64,000 nt of DNA from Asticcacaulis solisilvae. Lineage in GTDB: Bacteria > Pseudomonadota > Alphaproteobacteria > Caulobacterales > Caulobacteraceae. Shown piece by piece: positions 1 through 7,188 of this stretch. The stretch is from positions 1 through 64,000 of the forward strand of contig NZ_JAGGMI010000001.1 in NCBI RefSeq assembly GCF_017875235.1. Direction: 5' to 3'. The translations under genes and the position numbers were made by a program. Numbering within the stretch: position 1 is the stretch's first letter; each line of letters begins with the position of its first letter. The notes below the pieces were generated by a model. That model had not been told where the DNA came from and did not search any database. It saw only the letters and a program-made list of their open reading frames with translations.

Positions 1-213
1 CGTCTGACCGACTGGGGCAAGGCCATCTATAAACGAAGGCAGGAAACCGTCGAACGTTCCTTCGCCGATGCAAAGCAACTCCACGGCCATCGATACGCCA
101 GGTTCCGAAGTCTGATCCGTGTCCAGTGGCAGTGCCTAATGGCCGCTACCGCACAGAATATCAAGAAAATCGCCCTCGCTCTGAACCAAAAGCCCACCCT
201 CACGGCCGCATAA
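1..213 (+). CDS. IS1182 family transposase, C-terminal 70 residues (5' end outside window)
   Basis: Frame 1 is open from base 1 to a TAA at 211-213. The peptide contains ETVERSFADAKQLHGHRY followed by a conserved QCLMAATAQNIKKIAL stretch. This is the C-terminal signature of IS1182-type DDE transposases (DDE_Tnp_1_6), where the glutamate of ERSFAD is the third catalytic acid. Only the tail is in the window, so intactness cannot be judged. No start codon is visible. Confidence 0.8.
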   Translation, partial: RLTDWGKAIYKRRQETVERSFADAKQLHGHRYARFRSLIRVQWQCLMAATAQNIKKIALALNQKPTLTAA

Positions 214-295
214 CCCCGGCATCCAAAAATACCCAAACCCAAGTAACGGACAAAAAACAAACCCCGCCAAAAAGACGGGGTTTGTCAGCAGTCTG
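1..295 (+). mobile_element. IS1182-type insertion sequence, 3' end only
   Basis: The window opens inside a transposase reading frame (1-213) followed by about 80 bases of non-coding DNA. I place the element's end at 295, because the 15-mer TTTGTCAGCAGTCTG at 281-295 recurs as the right terminal repeat of a 150-base element at 60913-61062. An inner hairpin (CAAACCCCG 258-266 with CGGGGTTTG 276-284) precedes the end. Immediately outside lies a strong terminator hairpin at 297-318, so the element sits against a terminator, as does the copy near 61 kb. The left part of the element is outside the window. Confidence 0.7.
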
Positions 296-296
296 A

Positions 297-323
297 GCGG
301 CTGTCTTCGGACAGCCGCTTTTT
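297..323 (+). terminator. Rho-independent terminator with UUCG tetraloop
   Basis: GCGGCTGTC (297-305), loop TTCG and GACAGCCGC (310-318) form a perfect 9-bp stem followed by a T run. It begins one base outside the inferred IS end. It probably belonged to the gene that lay upstream before the IS inserted. Confidence 0.75.
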
Positions 324-840
324 CTCGTCCTTGCCGGCACAAGAAAAAACGCCCGCACAAGGCGGGCGCTGGCGCTGAAGTAAGATATAGGATTGAGAGC
401 CGGCGGCCCCGCGGAGGAGGATAGCGCCCGCAGCGCCTGCCGGATGCCATATCGGGCAATGAACCCATAGCATCCGGCCTTGCCACAGTTGCACGGCGCA
501 TTCCGGAATCTTGCAACAGATGTAACGATGACTCGCGAGGCGCCACAGATACAGTTGGCACCTCGTCGCCTGAATCTACGACATCAAAGTCCAGGACGCC
601 TGTCAGACAAGAAAAAAGCGCCCTAAGGCGCTGATCTCATTATTAAATCGCGATGGCGCACCGGGGACAGTGAAAATGAGAACTTTTGCCTCACCATAAC
701 CCTATAAGTTATAACACACCTTGCAGCCACCATCTACAAGGGCAGCTTCCCCAAAAACGCCACTCCAGAAACAGAACCGGCTTAGTTGCGGTTCGCAAAA
801 TGCCTGTCCGGAAGCCGGCCTAGACGTTGAGGAATGTTTC
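324..840. other. Gene-free stretch with two minus-strand terminators and a long hairpin
   Basis: No convincing protein gene is visible. On the minus strand there are two terminator-like hairpins: AGCGCC/GGCGCT at 617-632 and CGCCCGC/GCGGGCG at 350-368, each followed on that strand by a run of T. Between them lies a nested hairpin: GCCGGATGC (439-447) pairs with GCATCCGGC (470-478), with an inner GGG/CCC pair. This could be a small minus-strand RNA of roughly 260 bases, but no promoter or known family was recognised. Confidence 0.3.
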
Positions 841-866
841 ATCGAAATCCCAGGGTCGTGCGTAAG
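841..866 (+). promoter_or_regulatory. Candidate ECF-sigma promoter of the outer-membrane barrel gene
   Basis: ATCGAAAT (841-848), 12 bases, then CGTAAG (861-866), 36 bases before the ATG at 902. The same two blocks at the same spacing occur before the TonB receptor (2314-2339) and the DUF4331 gene (9989-10014, minus). Written as TCATCG-N18-TAAG, it resembles the RpoE/ChrR-type consensus TGATCC-N18-TAAGA, quoted from memory. Confidence 0.55.
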
Positions 867-901
867 AGAACCGGTGAACTCAATCTCGCACAGGCTGTTC
901 C

Positions 902-1738
902 ATGAAAATCCTCTTGAAAACGCTCGTACCGATGGCTGCCGTCGGTGCCCTCGCCGTCCCCTGCCTGGCCTTCGCGCAGGACTGGAGCGGCCCTTATGTC
1001 GGCGCCAGTTTCGGCAGTTCGGAATTGAGCGGAGACGATGAGACGCTCGTCTTCGACACCAATCTCGATGGCGATTTCAGCGACACGGTGAAGACGGCGG
1101 GCGGCGCCGATGCGTTTTCGCCTGGCTTCTGTGACGGAGCGGCGATTGCCCGCACGCCCAGCGACGGATGTAATGGAGATAAGGAAGACGGTGGGTTCGG
1201 CGTGCGCGTCGGCTATGACTGGCAAGCCGGTAACTTCGTCTATGGCGTCGTGCTGGACGCATCGGGCGTCGATATTCGCGACAGCGTCACAGGCTTTTCG
1301 ACGACACCGGCGGCCTATGTCTTCACGCGGCAGGTCGATACGCTGGCCGCCGTGCGCGGTCGTGTCGGCTACGTCGTCAGTGACTGGCTGATCTATGCCA
1401 CGGCAGGTTATGCATCGGCGGAAATCGACCGCACCTTTGCCACGACCAACGCCCTGAACAGCTTTACCGCCACTGATGGCGACGATGGCTCAGGCGCGCA
1501 ATATGGCCTCGGCTTTGAAAAGCACATCAATGACCGCTGGAAGGTCGGCGTCGAATATCTGCACACGTCGCTCGACGACGAAGCCCCGATCGTCCGCGCC
1601 GGCCCCAGTGCCAACACCTTTGCGTCGAACCCGTTCCTGATCGTCAATACGATGGGGACCGACATGCGCCGCAGCAGCGACACGATCGATATCGACACCA
1701 TCCATCTGACCGTCACCTACCGCTTCGGCGGTATGTAA
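902..1738 (+). CDS. Outer-membrane beta-barrel protein
   Basis: 278 residues. The N-terminus is a typical signal peptide ending near AFAQD. It is followed by WSGPYVGASFG, the first strand of the small OmpA-like or Omp25-type barrels common in alphaproteobacteria. Later stretches alternate (GVRVGYDWQAGNFVYGVVLD, RGRVGYVVSDWLIYATAGYA, KVGVEYLHTSL), and the C-terminus HLTVTYRFGGM looks like a closing strand. A loop insert of about 40 residues near 1090-1200 carries two cysteines. The gene is next to nikR (convergent) and carries the motif shared with other genes of this cluster, so it is probably induced with them. The substrate, if any, is unknown; it may be structural. Confidence 0.8.
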   Translation: MKILLKTLVPMAAVGALAVPCLAFAQDWSGPYVGASFGSSELSGDDETLVFDTNLDGDFSDTVKTAGGADAFSPGFCDGAAIARTPSDGCNGDKEDGGFGVRVGYDWQAGNFVYGVVLDASGVDIRDSVTGFSTTPAAYVFTRQVDTLAAVRGRVGYVVSDWLIYATAGYASAEIDRTFATTNALNSFTATDGDDGSGAQYGLGFEKHINDRWKVGVEYLHTSLDDEAPIVRAGPSANTFASNPFLIVNTMGTDMRRSSDTIDIDTIHLTVTYRFGGM

Positions 1739-1744
1739 CCGCGA

Positions 1745-2242
1745 TCAGCCGCGCTTCGGCGAAAAATGCCCCTCATGTCCATGGCTATGGGTATGAGGGT
1801 GGTCGTGATCGTGGCTGTGGTCATGAGCGTGTTCGCCGTTGGGCTCGACCGTGATCAGGTTATTGCTGGCGAAGCGCACACCACGTTCGGCCTGAATGCG
1901 ATCGGCCAGCGCCCGCACGTCCGCTGTCGGCCCTTTCAGGATGGCCGTCTCCAGGCACGAGTCGTGGTCGAGATGGACGTGCATGGTCGCGACCACGACG
2001 TCGTGGTGGTTGTGCTGAAGCTCAACCAGTCTTTGCGCCAGGGCGCGCGTATGATGATCATAAACATAGGACAGGCTGGCGACGCAGAAGCCACCTTCAG
2101 GCGCGTTGGCTCGCCGCGCTTCCACCGCCTGGCGCACCAGATCGCGGATCGCCTCTGACTTTGACTGGTAGCCCTGCTCGGCAATGAGCTGATCGTACTC
2201 GGCGCTCAGCTCTTCGTCGATCGATATGGTCACTCGCTGCAT
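1745..2242 (-). CDS. nikR: NikR nickel-responsive regulator with His-rich tail
   Basis: 165 residues. The N-terminal ribbon-helix-helix (QRVTISIDEELSAEYDQLI) is followed by the ACT-like metal domain. All four high-affinity nickel ligands of E. coli NikR have counterparts: His77, His88, His90 and Cys96 (QHNHHD and ATMHVHLDHDSCLE). After the normal C-terminus there is an extra tail with eleven histidines in 22 residues, alternating with D, S or T, probably a metal-storage or buffering segment. NikR normally represses nickel uptake genes. Here it lies divergent to a TonB-dependent receptor and near HupE and DUF4198 genes, so nickel or cobalt uptake is the likely target. No complete palindromic NikR box was seen, only a TTCATAC half site at 2356-2362. 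Confidence 0.92.
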   Translation of the reverse strand: MQRVTISIDEELSAEYDQLIAEQGYQSKSEAIRDLVRQAVEARRANAPEGGFCVASLSYVYDHHTRALAQRLVELQHNHHDVVVATMHVHLDHDSCLETAILKGPTADVRALADRIQAERGVRFASNNLITVEPNGEHAHDHSHDHDHPHTHSHGHEGHFSPKRG

Positions 2243-2313
2243 GGCATCTCCTTGTTGTCACTGAAGTTTAGAGCCGTCTTCCGAGCCGATGCAAATTATC
2301 TTCGTCACCCGAC

Positions 2314-2339
2314 ATCAAAATCCCCGACCTGCCCGTAAG
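2314..2339 (+). promoter_or_regulatory. Candidate ECF-sigma promoter of the TonB-dependent receptor
   Basis: ATCAAAAT (2314-2321), 12 bases, CGTAAG (2334-2339), 39 bases before the GTG start. It agrees in sequence and spacing with the motifs at 841-866 and 9989-10014 (minus). Confidence 0.6.
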
Positions 2340-2378
2340 AAGTTTTGAAGAGAAATTCATACTGAGAGCGGGGCGGAC

Positions 2379-4427
2379 GTGAACAAGCAGATATTGCTGG
2401 GAATGGCGGCGGTAGCGGCGTTGATTTCCGGCTTGGCAGGTCATGCCGTGGCTGAGGAAGCGCCGGCCGCGACCGAAGCCGAAACGCCGGAAGTCTACGT
2501 CTTCGGCAAGCGCCGTGAAGATATCGGCATCGCAACGTCGGCCAGCGAAGGCACCGTCTCCTTTGCCAGGTTCGCCGACCGGCCTTTGACCCGGCCGGGC
2601 GAACTGGTGGAGGCCATCCCCGGCATGGCGGCGACCCAGCACTCCGGCAACACCAAGGCCAACCAGTATTTTCTGCGCGGCTTCAATCTCGACCACGGCA
2701 CGGACTTTACCGTGTCGCTGGATGGCGTGCCGCTGAACATGCGCACGCACGGCCATGGTCAGGGCTATCTCGACCTCAACGGCATCATCCCCGAAGTCGT
2801 CGAGACGATCCGCTACCGCAAGGGCCCCTACTATGCCGACATGGGCGATTTCTCCAATGCCGGCGGCGCGTCGTTTGAGACCTTCCGTAACAGCACGCCG
2901 TCCTACGTCCAGACGACGCTGGGAGAAAACGGCTATGGCCGCCTGCTGGGCGTCAAGGGCTTCGGCGACCGCAGCTTCGTCGCCGTCGAGCTTGGCAGCT
3001 ATCGCGGCCCCTACGACAATGCCGACAATCAGCGCAAGATCAGCGTCATCGGCCGCTTCGGACTGGACGCCATCGGTCTTGCCAACTGGTCGCTGACAGG
3101 CATGGCCTACGACGCCCACACCAATGCCAATGACCAGATCCCGCAGCGCGCTGTCGATCAAGGCCTTATCACACGCCTGGGTGCGATCGACACCAGCGAT
3201 TACGGCGAAACCTCGCGCTACATCGCCTCATTGCAGCGCCATGGCGATGACGGCCTCGACGCCACGCTTTACATCCAGCGCTACACCATGGCGCTCTATT
3301 CCAACTTTACCTACTTCCTGCGCGATCCGGTCCATGGCGACCAGTTCGAGCAGGCGGATGAGCGTTCGGTCTATGGCGGATCGGTCATAAAGACATGGAA
3401 CGATCCGGTCTGGGGATGGAAAATCCGCACCGGCGCCGAAGCGCGTTATGACGATATCGACAAGGTTGGCCTGTACTTCACCGAGAAACGCCAAGTTCTG
3501 TCGACCGTGCGCGAGGACCGCGTGAAGGAATATTCCGCCGCCGTTTTCGCCGATGCGACGCGCGCCTTCGGTTCAGTCCGCATCACCGGCGGACTGCGGC
3601 TCGATACCATCGGCGGCGAAGTCCGCTCGGACGATCCGCGCAATGATGGCGAAGCCAGCGACACCCTGCTCAGCCCCAAGTTCACCGCCGCCTGGCGCGT
3701 GTCCGAAGCGGTCGAGTTATATGCCGATGCCGGCGGTGGCTTTCACTCCAACGACATACGCGGTGGCACCATCACGGTCATTCCGGAGACTGACGATCCG
3801 GCCGACCGCGTCGACCTGTTCGCGCCATCATCGGGCGCAGAGCTGGGCGCACGTTGGGCGCGTGGCGGGTGGAATGCCACGGCAGCACTATGGGCGCTAC
3901 ACCTCGATTCGGAGCTGGTCTATATCGGCGACGGCGGCGATACGGCCAGCACCGGCGGCACCGACCGGACGGGCGTCGAGTTCCTGATCGACTACAACCC
4001 TGCCCCCGGCTTCAACGTCAATTTTTCCGCCGCAGCCTCACACGCCCGCTATGAAGGCAGCCCTCCTGAAGGTGACCGTATCCCCAATGCGCTTGAATAC
4101 GTCCTGACCGGCGGCGTGACGGCGCGCCTGACGCCACGTCTGAGCATGACCCTGACCGGACGCGTGCTGGGGCCGGCGCCACTTAACGAAGACAATTCGG
4201 CCAGATCCGATACCACGACCTTCGTCAATGGCCTGCTCGACTACGACTTCGACCGCTTTCAGGTAAAACTCGAAGTTCTCAACCTCCTCGACAGCAAGGG
4301 AGATGAAATCCGCTACTACTATACCTCACGGCTTCCCGGTGAACCCGACGAAGGGGTGGATGACTACCACTTCCACGCCTTTGAGCCCCGCACTGTCCGC
4401 CTGTCGATCCGGGTTCCGTTGACGTAA
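2379..4427 (+). CDS. TonB-dependent outer-membrane receptor (probable metal uptake)
   Basis: 682 residues, GTG start preceded by GAGAGCGGGG. A signal peptide (to about residue 25) is followed by EVYVFGKRRED, a likely TonB box region. The plug domain follows (PLTRPGELVEAIPGM, QYFLRGFNLDHGTDF, IRYRKGPYYADMGDFSNAGG), then a 22-strand-type barrel ending in an aromatic-rich segment with the terminal pattern RTVRLSIRVPLT. A plug loop rich in His (MRTHGHGQGY) fits a metal or metal-complex ligand. Position beside nikR and in a cluster with HupE and DUF4198 suggests nickel or cobalt; that is inference. Iron-siderophore or vitamin B12 uptake are alternatives. The upstream motif suggests control by the neighbouring ECF sigma factor. 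Confidence 0.88.
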   Translation: MNKQILLGMAAVAALISGLAGHAVAEEAPAATEAETPEVYVFGKRREDIGIATSASEGTVSFARFADRPLTRPGELVEAIPGMAATQHSGNTKANQYFLRGFNLDHGTDFTVSLDGVPLNMRTHGHGQGYLDLNGIIPEVVETIRYRKGPYYADMGDFSNAGGASFETFRNSTPSYVQTTLGENGYGRLLGVKGFGDRSFVAVELGSYRGPYDNADNQRKISVIGRFGLDAIGLANWSLTGMAYDAHTNANDQIPQRAVDQGLITRLGAIDTSDYGETSRYIASLQRHGDDGLDATLYIQRYTMALYSNFTYFLRDPVHGDQFEQADERSVYGGSVIKTWNDPVWGWKIRTGAEARYDDIDKVGLYFTEKRQVLSTVREDRVKEYSAAVFADATRAFGSVRITGGLRLDTIGGEVRSDDPRNDGEASDTLLSPKFTAAWRVSEAVELYADAGGGFHSNDIRGGTITVIPETDDPADRVDLFAPSSGAELGARWARGGWNATAALWALHLDSELVYIGDGGDTASTGGTDRTGVEFLIDYNPAPGFNVNFSAAASHARYEGSPPEGDRIPNALEYVLTGGVTARLTPRLSMTLTGRVLGPAPLNEDNSARSDTTTFVNGLLDYDFDRFQVKLEVLNLLDSKGDEIRYYYTSRLPGEPDEGVDDYHFHAFEPRTVRLSIRVPLT

Positions 4428-4771
4428 ACGTCGCAGAATCTTGGCGCAAAAGTAATCCTCCGCGCCCCCGCCGGCGTATCTGTCGCACCTGACCTTCATG
4501 GCCGGGTGGACACAGGCGGCCGCACGCGATTCCCCCTATCGCTGCGGCGGGACGACATAAATGTCTTTCACGCCTGTGTCCCTACCGGCACAGGCGCAAA
4601 TCAATGCTGTTTTGCCCGCCCGTGCCCAGCGGCAGTAAAGCGTTGATAAATCGGTTGTTTTGCCGAAAACGGAAGGCAGTCCATTGTTGCAGCGCCCGAG
4701 CGATCGCCCCCGCACATTGAATCCTTACGTTCCGGCAAGGGTAATGACGCGGGACGTTCGGGAGCACGGGT
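4428..4771. other. Intergenic region with an 11-bp inverted repeat
   Basis: No gene is visible between the receptor and the sigma factor. GGACACAGGCG (4508-4518) and CGCCTGTGTCC (4571-4581) form a perfect inverted repeat with a 52-base spacer, perhaps the receptor's transcript end or a leader of the sigma gene. I compared it mentally with cobalamin and NiCo riboswitch consensus elements and found no match. The WCATCR-N18-TAAG motif is absent here, so the sigma gene shows no visible autoregulatory copy. Confidence 0.35.
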
Positions 4772-5380
4772 ATGGTTGCGGTAATGCAAAAGGCTATGGC
4801 GGTGCCGGTCAGGGCGAGATCCGTCGTGAATGAACCCGTAAACCTGAACTTCCTGATGGAGCGCATCGCCGAGGGCGACAAAAATGCGCTGAAAACGCTC
4901 TACAAACTCACCATGCCACGTCTGTCTGCCGTTCTCGTACGTATGGTAAGACGACAGGAGGTTGCCGACGAGCTGCTTCAGGACGTCTTCGTGACGGTCT
5001 GGAGCAAGGCAAGCCAGTTCGATGTCCGCCGCGGCAGCGCCGAGGTCTGGCTGTTTTCGGTCGCGCGTCGTAAGGCGATCGACCGGTTGAGGATCAGTCG
5101 CCGTGAAGTTCTGGGGCTCGAAGACGATGTCGCTATGCTGGAGCCCTACTCGGATATCCACTTTACTGGCACCGATATTGAAACGACCTTGGCGGTAAAA
5201 CGTTGCATCTCAGATTTGACACCCGAGGTCAAAAAGGCGATGCAATTGTGTTATACATTTGGATTGACGCACGAAGAACTGGCTGAAGTGATGCAGGTGC
5301 CCGTCGGCACCGCCAAGAGCTGGGTCCGCAAGGGCGTGATGCATCTGAAGGATTGCTTACAGGATTATGGACGAACCTGA
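4772..5380 (+). CDS. ECF-type RNA polymerase sigma factor (RpoE/ChrR-group-like)
   Basis: 202 residues. Region 2 is clear (EVADELLQDVFVTVWSKA, then AEVWLFSVARRKAIDRLR), as is region 4 (THEELAEVMQVPVGTAKSWV). Its 3' end overlaps the next gene, which encodes a cupin anti-sigma factor, by 14 bases. This is the typical sigma/anti-sigma arrangement implying coupled translation. The region before region 2 is about 25 residues longer than usual, so an internal ATG could be the real start. The likely targets are the genes carrying the shared motif in this cluster. Confidence 0.9.
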   Translation: MVAVMQKAMAVPVRARSVVNEPVNLNFLMERIAEGDKNALKTLYKLTMPRLSAVLVRMVRRQEVADELLQDVFVTVWSKASQFDVRRGSAEVWLFSVARRKAIDRLRISRREVLGLEDDVAMLEPYSDIHFTGTDIETTLAVKRCISDLTPEVKKAMQLCYTFGLTHEELAEVMQVPVGTAKSWVRKGVMHLKDCLQDYGRT

Positions 5381-5912
5381 CGACATTCTGGCGGCACAGT
5401 ACGCCTTGGGCGTATTGGGAATGGCCAGAAACGTCACGCTTGCAGCACGCGCCGAGGCCGATCCGGCATTCGCTGCTAAAATCGCCTATTTCGAAGGTAT
5501 ATTCCACGCTCTGCACCAGGAGCCGGAGCCGGTTGAACGCCCGGACGCCATCTGGGACCGGATTGAGCGCGCGATCGACGACCAGGAGAAATCGCCCGAC
5601 ACACGCACGGTTCGCCCTGAGGCCATGGGCTGGGAGCCGTACGCCCCGCTCATTACGCGCAAGATCGTTCATCTCGATGCCGTGGCAGGCGTGCATACCG
5701 CCTTCTACCGGCTGGAGCCGGGCGCGGAAGTCATCAGTCACACCCATCTGCTGATCGAGGAATGCCTAGTGGTCGAGGGGGAAATCGAAGCCGACGGCGT
5801 GGTGGTTCGCGCCGGCGAGGTCCACCTGGCTCCGCCGGGATCGCGGCACATCCTCCGCAGCCCAAAAGGCGCGACGGTCTATCTGCGCGGCGATCTCGAA
5901 ATCCAGCTTTAG
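5367..5912 (+). CDS. ChrR-like cupin anti-sigma factor lacking the N-terminal zinc site
   Basis: 181 residues. The N-terminal half begins DDILAAQYALGVLG, the helical pattern of anti-sigma domains that grip the sigma factor. The C-terminal half is a ChrR-type cupin with metal ligands in order: HTH and E in ISHTHLLIEECL, and H in PPGSRHILRS. In classical ChrR the anti-sigma half binds zinc through His and Cys residues. Here the first 120 or so residues contain no cysteine, so that half must fold without the usual zinc site. It should hold the sigma factor inactive until the cupin senses a signal such as metal, oxidant or singlet oxygen. Which signal cannot be told from sequence. Confidence 0.85.
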   Translation: MDEPDDILAAQYALGVLGMARNVTLAARAEADPAFAAKIAYFEGIFHALHQEPEPVERPDAIWDRIERAIDDQEKSPDTRTVRPEAMGWEPYAPLITRKIVHLDAVAGVHTAFYRLEPGAEVISHTHLLIEECLVVEGEIEADGVVVRAGEVHLAPPGSRHILRSPKGATVYLRGDLEIQL

Positions 5913-5913
5913 G

Positions 5914-5973
5914 TTTTTTGCTTTGTCGCGATATTTCGGCAAAAACCGCTGACACTTTTTGCCATATCGCTCC
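5914..5973 (-). repeat. Dispersed 3'-end stem-loop repeat, copy A
   Basis: On the minus strand this reads GAGCGATATGGCAAAAAGTG, then AGCGGTTTTTGCC, then ATATCGCGACAAAGCAAAA. The same module appears at 56739-56800 (plus) and 61190-61250 (minus). GCGATAT pairs with ATATCGC and GGCAAAAA with TTTTTGCC. It begins within ten bases of the stop codon of the membrane protein gene and fills the gap to the converging anti-sigma gene. Confidence 0.75.
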
Positions 5974-5979
5974 GGCCAA

Positions 5980-6486
5980 TCAATCCATGTGGTCCGGCGC
6001 GTAGCCGGGCGTCGGCACGGACATCAGTCCGATTTCCAGTGCCGCGATCGCGATCAGCCAACTGCACACGACCTTGATCCCGACACCCCAGCCCCGACCG
6101 ACGACATAGAGGCCGGGCAGAAACAGGCAGACCAGCGGCAGCGCCATCAGCGCTTCGCTGTTGCCGGAAACATGGGTGATGACTCCGGACCACAGGCCGG
6201 CATTGACTGCCAGGATGTAAAAGACGACAGGCCGGTGCAGCCCAGCGAAATGGACGCTGGCCGCGACGACGATGATGCTTAGCCACATCGCCGTGAATGC
6301 GACGGGTTTAGGCACGGCGCCGAAGGGCATTACGGTCACCAGCACGGCCGTGACAAGCGTTACGATCGCGGCATTCCTGGCTGTCATGCGGTCAGAAAAG
6401 CTTAAGGCCATGCCGAGTGCGGCCGCCAGCAAGGCGACGGGCAGGATTGTGTCACGCACCCGCTGCTGCCTGCGCCAGGAAGACAC
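5980..6486 (-). CDS. Small integral membrane protein downstream of hupE
   Basis: 168 residues with about five hydrophobic segments (TILPVALLAAALGMAL, NAAIVTLVTAVLVTVM, FTAMWLSIIVVAASVHF, VFYILAVNAGLW, ALMALPLVCLFLPGLYVV). I do not recognise the family. The chosen GTG start overlaps the end of hupE by 35 bases. A second GTG nearer the hupE stop (protein starting VRDTILP) is equally plausible. Overlap and shared strand make it part of the hupE operon, so a role as an accessory membrane component in metal transport is possible but unproven. Confidence 0.6.
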   Translation of the reverse strand: MSSWRRQQRVRDTILPVALLAAALGMALSFSDRMTARNAAIVTLVTAVLVTVMPFGAVPKPVAFTAMWLSIIVVAASVHFAGLHRPVVFYILAVNAGLWSGVITHVSGNSEALMALPLVCLFLPGLYVVGRGWGVGIKVVCSWLIAIAALEIGLMSVPTPGYAPDHMD

Positions 6487-7135
6487 AGCCCGCAGCCGCG
6501 ATGGCCGCGCCGATGCCGCGCACGATCCACTTACCCTTTTCCGTTCCGTTCAGCAGGCCGATGACGATGCCGCCGACATGCAGCAGGCCAGTGCTGAGGA
6601 CAAAGCCGGTGGAATAGCCGGCGGGGTCGGCCGCCGACGGCAGTTCCTTGCCGTGGGCATAGCCGTGGAACAGGGCAAAGATGGCGACGACCAAACAGGC
6701 CAGCCAGACCGGCGCCTTATAGCCGGCGGTAATAACACCGCCCAGAACCAGAACCGACAAGGCTATACCGATTTCGACAGGCGGCAGCGGCACATTGATC
6801 ATACCCAGAAATGCACCGACGACCATCAGGACCGGAAAGATGACCGGCAGGGTGATAATCAGCGGTCGACCCAGCACCGCCCCCCACAGTCCGACCGACA
6901 CCATGGCCAGCAGGTGATCCCAGCCGGTCAGCGGATGCAGGAAGCCGGAGATAAAGCCACCGACCAGACCGGTGCCGCTGTGGGCCGACGCCGGGCTGGC
7001 AAAGGCCGCCAGCGACGACAGCATGGCCAGGGCGGTCAATATATAACGCGGCTGAATATATTGCCCTGCGCTTCGCCCGAAAGCCGGGTTGCGACGTATA
7101 TGAGATAGGAAGCGGTCAAGGCGTGTTGCTGACAT
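6452..7135 (-). CDS. hupE: HupE/UreJ family nickel/cobalt transporter-like membrane protein
   Basis: About 227 residues. The start is set at the ATG preceded by AGGA (protein MSATRLDRFL); a longer version would run into the divergent gene. A signal-like segment ends at ASPASAHSG, giving the mature N-terminal histidine typical of HupE. The hallmark FLHPLTGWDHLLAMVSVGLW (the H-P-x(4)-D-H-x-L-A signature) follows, and LFHGYAHGKELP lies near the middle. HupE/UreJ proteins are secondary nickel or cobalt importers in hydrogenase and urease gene sets. No hydrogenase or urease genes are visible here. A possible ECF-type promoter lies at 7163-7188. Confidence 0.9.
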   Translation of the reverse strand: MSATRLDRFLSHIRRNPAFGRSAGQYIQPRYILTALAMLSSLAAFASPASAHSGTGLVGGFISGFLHPLTGWDHLLAMVSVGLWGAVLGRPLIITLPVIFPVLMVVGAFLGMINVPLPPVEIGIALSVLVLGGVITAGYKAPVWLACLVVAIFALFHGYAHGKELPSAADPAGYSTGFVLSTGLLHVGGIVIGLLNGTEKGKWIVRGIGAAIAAAGCVFLAQAAAGA

Positions 7136-7162
7136 CGGAGGTTCCTGTTGACGTTCACAACT

Positions 7163-7188
7163 CTTACGACGAAAGCCGCTTAAGTGAT
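7163..7188 (-). promoter_or_regulatory. Possible fourth copy of the ECF-type promoter, driving hupE
   Basis: On the minus strand: ATCACTTA, 12 bases, CGTAAG, 27 bases before the hupE ATG. Spacing and the -10 block match the other three copies. Only the TCATCA part of the -35 block is kept, so this is a weaker assignment. It overlaps the start codon region of the divergent DUF4198 gene. Confidence 0.35.

Noticed and set aside
136-561. 141-codon minus-strand frame near the window start
   Set aside because: It crosses two terminator hairpins and the IS end; composition is Arg/Pro-rich with no domain.
2243-2378. NikR palindromic operator between nikR and the TonB receptor
   Set aside because: Only one TTCATAC half site (2356-2362) was found; no partner half at the expected distance.
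4428-4771. Cobalamin or NiCo riboswitch before the sigma factor
   Set aside because: The conserved boxes of these riboswitches are absent; only an 11-bp inverted repeat is present.
6272-7108. 278-codon plus-strand frame opposite hupE
   Set aside because: Translation is Arg/Gln/Asp-rich without any domain, while the minus strand encodes a clear HupE.
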